From assembly GCA_903813345.2 (NCBI GenBank), contig CAIIXF020000001.1, positions 28,139,915-28,203,914 of the forward strand: 64,000 nt of DNA, read 5' to 3'. Both the position numbers and the translations under genes were made by a program. Positions 48,201 through 57,130 of this stretch are shown here, in pieces; the stretch's first letter is position 1, and every line of letters starts with the position of its first letter. The notes under the pieces were generated by a model. That model did not search any database. It was not told where the DNA came from and saw only the letters and a list, made by a program, of their open reading frames with translations. Source of the stretch: Owenia fusiformis. Its lineage: Eukaryota > Annelida > Polychaeta > Sabellida > Oweniidae.

Positions 48201-49539
48201 CAAATTGTGTCGTTAAAGTCTTGTCTACTCATTTTTAGGATAACCATTTGATGGGATCACCCATAGGTGGGGACATTTTGTACACATTTGTGTTCTTCTA
48301 TCATTTATCTTGAATAATACATCTATATTTGGAAGAAATTTATTGAAATAGAAGTAAGGGATTTTATTGTACATGTTTTGATTATGCAAACGGGGGATCC
48401 ATGCTGCTTTAAGTGCATGTATTTGAGACTCTAAGTCAATCATATTTATTCCACCCTTATTAATGTTATTTATGATTATAGATCTTCTTATTTTGTCCTT
48501 TTTTCCATCCCATAGAAATTTAAATACAAGATTGTTTACTTTTTTTATAATCTCATGTGGCATAGATAATACTGATGCTGCATAAATTAATTTTGGAATT
48601 GCCAGTGATTTAATCACTGTAACTTTGCCAAAAAGTGTTAAAGTATCAGTTCTTCCAGCTGTCTAATATTTTTTCTACTTTTTTTACTCTATCTTCCCAG
48701 TTTAATTCATAACATCTTTGTTTGTTGTGTCCTAAAAAGATTCCTAAATATTTGATTGGTTCATCAGTAAAAGTTATATTTTCACATTTCTTTTCAAAGT
48801 CCTTATTTTTTCCAAGCCGTAGGCCTTCAGTTTTTTCTATGTTTAACTTCAGACCAGAAAATTTTGAGAAATTGGAAATAGTATTAAGAGCATTTTTCAA
48901 TGACTCTTTATCTTTAATGAAAAGTGAAGTATCGTCCGCATATTGGGACATCTTATATTCTTTACCATCAACAGTTATACCTGATATATTTTCTCATTAT
49001 TGAATGATCTTCTTAAATTGTTGTTTAGATAAAAATAGTTCAATAGGACATGGTGTACCTACATGAATATTGCATTTTTAACTTAGAAATTTAAAGAAAT
49101 TACATTTTCCTAGAGATTTAGAGAAATTACATTTTCCTTCCAAGATATGCTCTTGTGGTCAATAATCCAAAAACATTCAGAAATATAATTCTCAAATTGG
49201 GATTTTTTTTAACAATTTAGGAAGAAGAGAGCATTCCTTGACAAAGAAAATGTGATTGCAAAAGCGATATAAGTTTATCATTGTTTGCACCATCGAACAA
49301 TATTCTACCATAATTGAGAAAGTTATTAAAAAACTAAAGGACTGCAGTTTTATCGTATGACGTTGTCTTCCAGGTATTTATCCCTTCTGCGGGACACTGA
49401 TGGTGATGACTACTCACGGAACAGATTTACAGACCTCAGAACATCAAACTTCAAATTTGTATTGATCACTAAGAACCCATACCCGTCAAAGGACATGATT
49501 GAGAACTTCTATGTGATACGAACAGATGTATCAAGTTGA
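30300..49539 (+). CDS. IQANK1: IQANK1-like protein: IQ motif, ankyrin repeats, dynein-motor-like C-terminus; 14 exons, 580 aa
   Basis: Exons: 30300-30423, 34285-34490, 34644-34808, 35963-36092, 36439-36563, 37089-37151, 37503-37642, 38182-38236, 38702-38794, 39192-39306, 40298-40394, 40952-41086, 41559-41687, 49374-49539. Phase is kept at all 13 joins (1743 bases). Residues 1-70 are a Lys/Ala/Pro-rich basic tail. An IQ motif, KIQTGARGYLARKK, at 76-89 should bind calmodulin. Ankyrin repeats span about 140-290 (VKFLIERGADPNHQG, LYRAAFAGHLDVCQ, LLQHGADP). Charged coiled coil covers 290-405. The C-terminus (438-575: WPMIIDRTGHATTF, YGKPFVIDMME, FKFVLITKNPYP) resembles the AAA5-like part of dynein heavy chains and shows no Walker A. 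Function is poorly known; this domain set suggests a cilium or axoneme link, an inference. ATG 30300 (aacaATGCC) is the only start in phase with exon 2. Intron 11 is GC-AG; intron 13 starts inside a repeated-donor array. Confidence 0.88.
31981..32460. mobile_element. 480-bp foldback element in IQANK1 intron 1
   Basis: TGGACAGCTGAAT at the left is matched by ATTCAGCTGTCCA at the right, and the arms (about 200 bp) pair through TTCGATCAAGACTTGTAA and CGCCATATTGGAA. The frames inside are arm readings. Confidence 0.75.
32772..32868. repeat. Short inverted repeat (~32-bp arms)
   Basis: AACCAAAC...CTGGCCCAGTTATCTACTCC (32772-32803) is matched inversely at 32837-32868, with GTAGATCTAC forming an inner palindrome. 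Probably a miniature foldback element. Confidence 0.65.
33380..33735 (+). mobile_element. Miniature LTR retrotransposon (TRIM-like), second LTR truncated
   Basis: LTR 1 is 33380-33587 (208 bp), starting TGTAATGACC and ending GGGTCGTTACA, so its termini are TG...CA and inverted. Directly after it comes TGATGTCAGAAGTGGGATT (33589-33607), which differs by one base from the complement of the 3' end of animal tRNA-Leu(CAA); this is a convincing primer-binding site. Only 67 bp of internal sequence follow, ending in a purine tract (AGGGGGATGG) that abuts a second TGTAATGACCTTCG (33655). LTR 2 matches LTR 1 for about 68 bp, then jumps from CAGG to GTTCGATT, a 38-bp internal loss, and fades out by about 33735. 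No protein is encoded, so it must have depended on another element's enzymes. It lies in IQANK1 intron 1. Confidence 0.75.
33432..33501 (+). other. tRNA-like Pol III promoter sequence inside the LTR
   Basis: The segment reads as a degenerate tRNA. Acceptor arms GCCTTTA and TATGGGC pair at six of seven positions including one wobble. There is an A-box-like TGGTTCAGGGGT (33439-33450) and a perfect B box GGTTCGATTCC (33482-33492) within a T-arm TGGGTTCGATTCCCA. The anticodon stem is poor, so I do not call it a functional tRNA gene. A 10-bp-stem hairpin (GCAACTACAG / CTGTAGTTGC) lies just upstream. Confidence 0.6.
34828..34917 (+). repeat. Short tandem repeat of CAAACTCAAAGAGTT after exon 3
   Basis: Four diverging copies of (T)CAAACTCAAAGAGTT(T) begin about 20 bases past the exon 3 donor. 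Each unit contains the inverted pair AACTC/GAGTT. Confidence 0.7.
35236..35288 (+). repeat. Short tandem repeat GGGATTAAAAACTTTTAATA
   Basis: Two to three adjacent copies of GGATTAAAAACTTTTAATA in IQANK1 intron 3. Confidence 0.6.
37008..37177. repeat. GTCC-repeat element around IQANK1 exon 6
   Basis: CCTATGGGA (37008-37016) and TCCCATAGG (37169-37177) form an inverted pair enclosing a (GTCC)n-like tract (37028-37061) and the 63-bp ankyrin exon 6 (37089-37151). The start resembles the GTCC-bearing element at 44250. Whether the exon sits inside an element or two partial copies flank it is unclear. Confidence 0.4.
39561..40269. mobile_element. TA-flanked MITE ending 28 bp before IQANK1 exon 11, with a nested element
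   Basis: TA at 39559-39560 and 40270-40271 flanks ends CAGTAAAATCTGTCTAAGTG and the complement of CAGTGAAACCTGTAAAGTG. Repeats of GTGTTCCACTT sit near both ends. A second inverted-repeat insertion (about 39827-40026, ATTGGCCCCCAC / GTGGGGGCCAAT) lies in the middle. The same family recurs at 59077-59234. Because exon 11 starts at 40298, the element end lies within the usual branch-point zone. Confidence 0.75.
40395..40951 (+). other. GC-AG intron 11 of IQANK1
   Basis: The donor reads AAA|GCAAGT, the classic GC-intron consensus, and the acceptor TTTTTTTAG|G. Only this donor keeps the frame between the coiled coil and the WPMIID block; the nearby GT sites (40370, 40399, 40402) give the wrong phase. 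Confidence 0.75.
41662..42006 (+). repeat. Five-copy 69-bp tandem array copying the exon 13 splice donor
   Basis: Units start at 41662, 41731, 41800, 41869 and 41938. Each begins with the last 26 coding bases of exon 13 (GATAAATCTATTATCCAAAA), continues across the donor GAAAA|GTAAGG, and adds about 43 intron bases. Copies differ at very few positions. Only the first donor (41688) yields an open frame: reading on gives TAA at the donor itself. Because 69 is a multiple of three, both strands show spurious repeat frames. Confidence 0.92.
42007..43168 (+). other. IQANK1 intron 13, left part
   Basis: AT-rich intron sequence with scattered short frames; no gene seen. Confidence 0.4.
43169..44249 (-). 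pseudogene. LINE (L1/Tx1-like) 3' part, with poly(A) tail
   Basis: On the minus strand two frames (44249-43746 and 43567-43265) encode the C-terminal region typical of L1/Tx1-type ORF2: NVPLFYQQVLEA, IWGNKLF, KPIFFESWIKSGI. A broken tail follows, then AATAAA and an A-rich tract (T-run at 43169-43189 on the plus strand). It is interrupted on its 5' side by the 44250-48273 element. Confidence 0.75.
44817..45939. repeat. 162-bp tandem repeat, about 7 copies
   Basis: The phrase GTGAACCGTTTGGT recurs at 44887, 45049, 45211, 45373, 45534, 45697 and 45859, a spacing of 161-163 bases. Each unit also has GCAGCCATTTTGGATTTTC and GAAAATCTAGATCTGATTAG. A further diverged unit continues at 48033-48250 beyond the composite insertion. 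Confidence 0.9.
45946..48032. mobile_element. 2.1-kb composite repeat A-B-B-A inside the satellite
   Basis: Segment A (about 45943-46601) and A' (47374-48032) are 659-bp direct repeats that differ at only a few bases. Between them B (46602-46985) and B' (46986-47369) are 384-bp tandem copies that appear identical or nearly so. The insert is bordered by TTCTGG (45940-45945 and 48033-48038), a candidate 6-bp target duplication inside the satellite. Ends are AATTATTACACC and GTCATACC, not the TG...CA of LTRs. B holds a full CRE palindrome GTGACGTCAC and a 12-bp inverted pair TTTGGTACCATC; A holds GTTGCCATGGCAAC. Confidence 0.75.
48274..49080 (-). pseudogene. LINE reverse-transcriptase part, 5'-truncated
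   Basis: The minus strand reads ITVDGKEYKMSQYADDTSLF, the YADD catalytic box of a non-LTR reverse transcriptase, then SGLKLNIEKTEGLRLG and IKYLGIFLG, followed in another frame by LIYAASVL and FLWDGKKDKI. Upstream, GTPCPIEL (normally GCPISALL) with stops marks decay and truncation. It is the 5' continuation of the piece at 43169-44249. Confidence 0.75.
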
Positions 49540-52102
49540 GACTAACCAATCTGCTGTTTTCAATTTTTACTGATCAGTATTAATGTTAAATTAGCAAAGA
49601 TATATATAAAAGTAAAACAATGCCAAGCTTAAAAGTGAACGTGATTCTAAAGGCAGTATTTTTTGCGGTGTTTGGCCTTGTATGACGTCTAGCATAATGA
49701 TTTTAGAGAATCTGTTTTTACCAATCTGTTTTAAAGATGGCATGGTGGTCTGTTGGACAGATTCTTTTTCTCAAATTCAGTGTATCAAAAAAACAGAACA
49801 TTAAAAAGTATCTTTGAAGAATTCATGGGCTTTCTAGTTGAAAACCCATGAAAAATTGCAGCATTATTTTGGTTGAAATGTCACTACTGGAATGATGAAA
49901 GCTTATTGTTATTTCAAAGTGTAAATGTTGTATGTCAGTGTTCACCAACTGATGTCAGTGCTTCCTGCTGTGATGTCAGTGTTTTGGGAATGTTATGTGA
50001 TAAAGAACCTCTTTTAATATATTTTAATATTTTGAAGAAAGGAATATGTAAATAATGTGTGACCTCAAGTTGAAAAATTATACATACAATTCAGGCAACT
50101 TTGTCAGATACAGATATAGAAAATATTCATGCTAAACTTTAAATGGTAAAGCTTGGAAGGCAGCGGCATATCCTACTTATAATATATTAAATACTAAATA
50201 ATAGGACATTAGACATTAAAGTCAATGTACATAATGAGTGTATAAATGTAAATGAAATATCATGTATTAATATAAGTCTATGTATGAAGTGTACCATTCA
50301 TTATATAGGCCCTATAGGCATTATATAATTTATACGTCTTCTGCCATCTTTATTTTGTTACCCAGTTTTATTTGAACAAATCCAATACCTGCTATTTGTT
50401 ACAGTTATTACAGCTATTATTGTATAAAAGACAAATGCCCACATAATGTAACACTACAGATATGTGTCAGCAATTCTGTGGTCCAGTATATGTCAAAATC
50501 ATATGACAATACAGTCCGGTAGGATAGTGTATACATATTACTATATCATGTAATCCGTCAATATTATCCGTTAATATGATGAACCTTGATATAGGATAAT
50601 ATCAAGTTTAAGTATTTCTCATAATGCTTTTGATTTATTGCTTCATTTTCTGTGAAATGTTCACAGTTATATACAGTTTATGAAATATATTTCTAAACTT
50701 AATCTGATCTTAGCATAGTATTAGTTATATTGTTGCCCTGGTACCCATTTGCACGGGCATGCAGGCAAGTTGAGTGATTAACATAGAATTATGTTTTAAT
50801 GGAATTCAGTTTTTAACTTTGTTGCATTTTTGCTCAGTTTTTTTAATTAGATGGTCATACAGCTTTGAGATGTCATATTCGAGAAATTCTCCAAGGAATG
50901 AATACATTTTAGGGTTGTGACAAAGTTGAAACAATGTTGAATAAAAAAAACTACAAGAGGCCACTCTTACAGAATAGTAGCCATGAGCAAAAAATAAACT
51001 ATAATGTATGAAAGTATGAAAAATCTGGTCTTTTTGAAGCAGTCCATGCCAGCCCAAGTGTTGATTACACCAAGTGTCAGGCCTTCCTTGTGTGTTAAAA
51101 AAATTACGAAAATAAACTAACTTTAAAAAACTTAAGAAACATAAGTGTTCAGAGGTCAAAGAAGCTGTGGGAAGTCCGAGTAGGAAAAGACTTTTGGTCA
51201 AAACACAGCAAAATCAAGAGTGGCTTTTTTATGTTGGACTGTGTATGATGCATATAAAGATATTTTTTCTTCGTAGTATTGCTCTATTTTGACAAAATGA
51301 TAGCTGCAGATTGTCAAGAAAAGTTGACTTAATAAGGTCAAATATATGTTTAGATTGTAATAAGATTGTAATATAAGTTTAAAAATACATTATTGGCACT
51401 GCTTTGGAACATCCTGTATAAAGTATTATATTTTCATTGCTAGTACATTGCACTAGTTCTTGTTGCATTGCTTCAATAGATGAATTAAAGAGCAAAATCC
51501 AAGAGGATTTGACTCATAAATCTTTGCATACTTTACCTCTTCACAATTGAAGGTATATTTATAGCATATGAGCCATATGAGCCTCACAAATTGTCCAGAG
51601 TCATTTTTAAGTTAAGTATATAAAATGTTTATCATATCATAATCATGTATGGAGCCTATAGGTATGAGTCAGGGATAAAGTGAACTGAAAATTGTGAGTT
51701 TAAATGTTTTTGATTTGCAACTTTGAAAATGAATTTCAACAGAACTATACCTTTTCACTCATATTTGCTGGGCCATGCCCTTAAAGATTTGCATTTTATA
51801 TGTTTTGTATTTAAAATCAAGTGTAGGTTGGTATATATTGTTAGATTGTCATTATATATACCTGTGTGTGTATAAGACCCCATCACCTGAACATCAGTAG
51901 CAAAATGGTAGAATATTTGTACAGAATCATTGTAGGGTCAGAAACTAAATTAAAGTCATTTTACCCCCTCCCTCTAACCCCAATAAATCTTATGAACATC
52001 TAGTCATGTTTTTAATTGGAATATTTTTTGATGTTTTTCAAATAAAAATCATTTCATCTCTTTCAATTGTTTCAACCATTTCATTTGTCCCCCACCCCTC
52101 CA
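49540..52102 (+). other. IQANK1 3' UTR and flank
   Basis: No clear nearby polyadenylation signal could be chosen. A 131-residue minus-strand frame (50806-51201) rich in Phe, Leu, His and Cys is unrecognised. Confidence 0.4.
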
Positions 52103-52107
52103 AGAGT

Positions 52108-53129
52108 CACGCCCGGTGATCGTGAATATGGGACGGAGGGGGGGAGCAGGCAATTTCTGCTAGGAAATTCAACAAATCTGGAAGATTTATTTTTTCAAGA
52201 AAAAGTTTACTATTGAATTGCTAAATGGATAGGCGCACGGTATGGTAGAATATGTTAGGTTTTCTGGGATTTTTTTCTGAAACGATACGCATCTAAGGTA
52301 TGAGATCTATTAAAAAAGGCGCAAGGCCATCAACAGGCACAAATCAACGTTTTTGCTATAAATCAAGCAACAATGGTCTGGACGACCTGTAATAAATACT
52401 TGTAAGTGATGTTATCATAACTAAATTAATGTCATTGCTGAATTTATAAAATAAGTTTCCATATGTGAAATAAAAAATAATCGAAAATAATGAATTTGGG
52501 ACGGAGGGGGGGAGGGGACGGAGGGGGGGAGCAATATGTATATAAGACATGATTAGAGATGTTTCGCGACTTTAAGTCCTTTTACTCCAAATGTCCCCAT
52601 TTTTCAGTCTCCAGGGGTATATCATCCAGTTTCTTACTAAGTTAATGAGTTCATTTTTCAAATACAAGAATTCGTGTGAAGTTGTTTCACTTTATAGAAT
52701 TACTACTCCCCCCCTCCGTCCCCTCCCCCCCTCCGTCCCATTTTAATTATTTTCGATTATTTTTTATTTTACGTATGGAAACTTATTTTATAAATTCAGC
52801 AATGACATTAATTTAGTTATGATAACATCACTTACAAGTATTTATTACAGGTCGTGTAGTCCATTGTTGCTTGATTTATAGCAAAAACTTTGATTTGTGC
52901 CTGTTGATGGCCTTGCGCCTTTTTTAATAGATCTCATACCTTAGATGCGTATCATTTCAGAAAAAATCCCAGAAAACCTAACATAATCTACCATACCGTG
53001 CGCCTATCCATTTAGCAATTCAATAGTAAACTTTTTCTTGAAAAAATAAATCTTCCAGATTTGTTGAATTTCCTAGCAGAAATTGCCTGCTGCCCCCCCT
53101 CCGTCCCATATTCACGATCACCGGGCGTG
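52108..53129. mobile_element. 1.02-kb foldback element with 5-bp target duplication
   Basis: The termini are CACGCCCGGTGATCGTGAAT and its exact complement; arms of more than 400 bp follow, each with two GGGACGGAGGGGGGG-type blocks, around a ~170-bp centre. The flanks are AGAGT on both sides (52103-52107 and 53130-53134). A 5-bp duplication with CAC-starting ends resembles Transib, but no transposase is present. Confidence 0.85.
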
Positions 53130-53260
53130 AGAGTACTCCATCCCAGAATAATGTTTCACAAATTTTGCCTTTGAAATATTCAAATGAGGTTAAGTTTTGA
53201 AGAAAATAGCATGATTGTAAGCTTTATATGTTTATTCTATTTCAAAAGTAAAACAATTAC

Positions 53261-53584
53261 CTAATGAAAATAGCAAAATGGCTGAAATGTAAAAGAGCTT
53301 GAACATTTTTCTTGTAAGCAGTCACCTGTACATACTAATAAATTCAACTGAAATGTTTTGATTTTGGTTTCATTTAAAAAGACTAGGTTGTTTGCTTCAA
53401 TTTCTAGCAGTTGACATTCTAATTTATTAAAGGGGCACATAAAAGCTTGCGAAACTGACTTGTCTGGTGAAAATGTAAATGTTGCTGATATGCTGTGCAA
53501 GGGGGTGTCCTGGGTGCTAATGATTGAAGGTTGAGACGTAATCATTTGCCTGTTATTGTTGTTATATGGTTGCTCAAAGTACAT
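53261..53584 (-). other. Unassigned minus-strand open frame, possible exon
   Basis: The frame of 107 residues extends upstream in frame to a stop near 53620 and contains an Asn/Ser/Thr/Pro-rich stretch (PYNNNNRQMITSQPSIIS) followed by a Leu/Glu/Asn-rich one. Composition is more protein-like than neighbouring frames, but there is no pyrimidine-rich acceptor and no family match. It could belong to a minus-strand gene starting near 59.56 kb. Confidence 0.2.
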
Positions 53585-53759
53585 GTTGTTGATATTATTG
53601 ACAATAGGTGTCTTATCTTAATTTGTTGTTAGATACCCAATGTAAACATACACATATACGTAATAAAAATAACAAAAACTGAAGCATTTAGCTTATATTT
53701 TCATTAGCGAAGTTAGCTGTATATAATGTAGAATTAATATGCAGTTTAAATTCCCACAA

Positions 53760-54760
53760 CCTTGGTGTCTGGCACAATTAACAACTTCAATAAAGTTGAC
53801 TATATTTACGTATTTGCGTCATTGTGGTACAAAAACTATAGTTACATAACATCCATATGCAGGAGGGTGCAAAGGGTGTTCATTAAAATGCAACAGTTTG
53901 ACTATCAAAGTGAAAAATATTCTATGGGGAACATTTCCCCAGACCTCCATTTTTCGAACTTCACAATCGGTCTTGGTGGCATTATTACTCATGCTCAAAT
54001 TTACCCCCCCCCCACAACACTACATTTATTCTCAAATTATAAATCTCCACATGTCAAAGCACATGAGGAAAATATATTCTCAAAAAGAAAGGAATAATGG
54101 ACAACTAAAGTCAAACATGGTAAAAAATGTCTAAAGCAGGCTGGAATTAATAAAGTAAAACACTTTTTAAAATGTAAATATACATTTTGATCATATGATT
54201 AAATAAACTTAACATCAAAGCTTGTGGCTATTCCCATAAATTACAATATTCATGGCAATTTGTAACTATTGTTTACACATTTTAAGGCACCTTAATATAA
54301 TAATATAAAACAATATGTAGTAAAAATGGTATATGCCCGGAAATGCCCTTTTCTGCATCTTAATTACAAATGTATCTTCAATATCTTCTATTTTTGATCA
54401 AATATCTTGTTCTTTTTCAGAAAATAAAATGAAGATTGCAATGGAAACATTGACATGCTTTTCGAAAAATATTACTTCAAACATGTTACACTCTCTAATC
54501 TTTGATGCCTCTTTAACATAAAGGACTTTTAAAAATGGTTCTTCTTACATAATGTAACATAATGTCCACTGACTTGACAGTTTTTTATTGACCATTAAAA
54601 TCATTTTTGTTTTTCCATGAAACTTGGTAAAACATAACCGTTAATTGAAATTTAAAAATATATAAAACAGGCTTTTACTTACAGAGTGTCTGGATCAAAA
54701 ATGATATATAAATAATTTCTATTAAATCTTACATAAGAGTGTATTGAACTGGTTTAATAG
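53760..54760. other. Gene-free DNA
   Basis: No supportable exon. Confidence 0.35.
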
Positions 54761-54762
54761 GG

Positions 54763-54850
54763 TTAATGCATTCTGTTAATGCATTCTCTTATTGCATTCT
54801 GTTAGTGCATTCTGTTATTCCATTATGTCTTTGCATTCTGTTATTGATGC
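54763..54850 (+). repeat. Short tandem repeat of TGCATTCTGTTAT
   Basis: Five to six imperfect copies of TGCATTCTGTTAT(T) with 14-17-base spacing. Confidence 0.7.
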
Positions 54851-56250
54851 AGACATAAATAGTTCAAACTTAAAGTTCTCAAAAATATTGAAATAAAATC
54901 ATGTTCTCAATTTCAATGAATATAATAAATATCATTGCCTTTTATTACATCGTCTATTAATGTCTAATTAGTGAATACAGAGTTCACGTTTTATATGCTT
55001 TACAGTCATCACAGCTGGCTTTGTGCGAAACAAAAAAAGCTTGTATAGCCTTGCTTAGCACATTTTTCTCATTTACATACAAGTCAAAATGTCATTTAGA
55101 GCCAAGAAATCAATATTTTCAAGCCGAAGCTAGAACTAATCATTCTGTCACTATTTGAGAAGCCAAAAGAAGTTCACTTTAAACTGATTTAATTTACATT
55201 GAAATGAATGATGTGATCATTTTTCCCTTATGCGAAGCTCCATCGGGAAAATATATGCATTGAAATTTCACTAAATCATACTTAGGAGACTAATAATGCA
55301 ACCATTATCCTATGATGGATTTTAATCCGGAATTTACTGGGATGATATTTTTCTCGATTCAATCAGATTTGTATTTTCTGATTAAACTGCCTACTGCCAT
55401 ACTATTAGTTAAGCTTGAGATTGAAAAATATCAAATTGTGTTTGCTAAGGGTATAATTTAATGTAGCGTAATCACGATCAATATTTTCTTATTTTATATT
55501 TCAATGTTCCTCCGGACACAGGAAACCTTGCGAATCTCTCTCAATTTGCAACAAATTATTACTGTTATTAAACAGGCCTAGTCCATTTATTATCAAGTAA
55601 ACATTGTAAACATATAATTATTTTCAAATAAACGTGGATTCCTACGTGGATTCTTTCAAAGCATTTTAAAGAAATTCAACCTAGATGACCAAGTCACATG
55701 AAAATGAAATAATTAATTGATAAATAGAGAACAATGGTTATAGGTTATAGTACATCATTTGTTAATTAATTTTTTTTAATTTCATGAATTTATTATTGAT
55801 TTTTTTTTTGATAACATCTAATATCCATATGTAATGGTATAATGATTGTCCTTGTACGTATTAAATGTAAATTAGCATCCTGTGATAACACCAGCAATTA
55901 CATTTATTTGAATATTTTAATAAACGCCTACATATACATGTATATATTTTTATTATAGATTCTAACCAAACAGGCAGAGTAGTGAGGGGGTTATATTTAA
56001 AGGAACTTGTTTTTGTAATTTCCGGTTATGTACATAATGATTCCATTAGGCTTCCAATATAGTCATTAATTGCACTATCTGACATTTGGAATGAATTAAA
56101 AATAAAAAAATTGATTATATAGTTGATCATATTATTATGACACAAAAACTGAACTGAACCAAGTGGAATAAATCAGAATGTCTGCCTGCTCTTATGAAAA
56201 AAAGATAGTGGGGTTATTCATAAGTTTTGCATTGTGAAGTTGTTGTTATG
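54851..56250. other. Gene-free AT-rich DNA
   Basis: No exon or repeat family recognised. Confidence 0.35.
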
Positions 56251-56254
56251 TCAC

Positions 56255-57130
56255 CACCAAAAAGTGGTGACATATTGTTATGGTCTCCATTTTTTGTGAC
56301 GGCAGTTGGTGGTTGGCATCTGTAACAAATTCTTAACTTCCAATTACTTAAATACTTTTAGACTGACTTCAATGTTTTTCAAAATCATGTACAAGTTTTC
56401 AGAAGTTCAAATTTGACTTTAGGTTCAAGATTTGACCTTCAATGACCTTTTCAAGGTCAAAAAAGGTTTATGATTGGCGGGTGGTGTCTGTAACAAATTC
56501 TTACAACTTCCAATTACTTAACAAATACTGTTTAGACTGACTTCAATTTTTTTCAAAATCATCTGCAAGTTTTCAGAAGTTCAAAGCTGATTTCAAATTG
56601 AATACCTCTTTTTCAAAATCATCTATGTGTTATCAGAAGTTCAAATCTGACTTTAGATCTAAATCATTACAACTTCTCAGAAATTCAAATCTGACTTTAT
56701 ATTTGAGATTTGACCTTCAATGACTCAGGTAACTCAGGTTAAAAAGGTCAAAAAGGTCTTTAGATTAAAAAGGGTCAAAAGGTCTTTTTTCAACTTGCTT
56801 CAAATTGATTTAAATGTTTTCTTCAAAGTCATCTACGAGTTCCCAGAAGTTCAAATCTGACTATAGATTTGAACTTCAATGACCTTCTCAAAAAAGGTCT
56901 AAAAGGTATTTTTTCAATTGGCTTAATTTTTTCCAAAATCATCTACAAGTTTTCAGAAATTCAAGTCTGACTTTAGATACGAGACTTGACCTGGTAAAAA
57001 AGGTCTTTAGGTGAAAAAAGGTCAAAAAGGTATTTTTCAACTTGCTTCAAGTTGATTAAATTTTCTAGGTGGAGGTGCAGTACATTTTGTCATGTTAATG
57101 CCTTGTTACATTCTGGTTACATTCTGGGCT
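56255..57130. repeat. Hairpin-started element with degenerate ~170-bp repeats rich in TGACCTT
   Basis: It opens with TCACCACCAAAAAGTGGTGA followed by CATATTGTTATGG, the same design (terminal palindrome then CATATTGT) as the 44250 element. Diverged tandem copies follow, containing CTTCCAATTACTTAA, TCAGAAGTTCAAATCTGACT and GACCTTCAATGACCTT. The right end is not defined. Confidence 0.5.

Larger units (their letters stand above)
44250..48273. mobile_element. 4.0-kb element with hairpin ends, GTCC/GTCT microsatellite and 162-bp satellite, inserted in the LINE
   Basis: The ends are TCCCCACC (44250) and GGTGGGGA (48266-48273). The left end is a small palindrome (CCCCACCACATAGTGTGGGG) followed by CCATATTGTC, then a GTCC/GTCT microsatellite (44291-44345), single-copy DNA, and the satellite. 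The two LINE halves abut it exactly on each side, so it is younger than the LINE. No protein is encoded. The architecture (microsatellite plus ~160-bp tandem core) recalls the tandem-repeat-bearing elements described in bivalves (pearl/CvA type). Confidence 0.7.

Noticed and set aside
50806-51201. 131-residue minus-strand protein
   Set aside because: No recognisable domain, no promoter or splice signal; Phe/His/Cys-rich composition suggests chance. Noted under the flank entry only.
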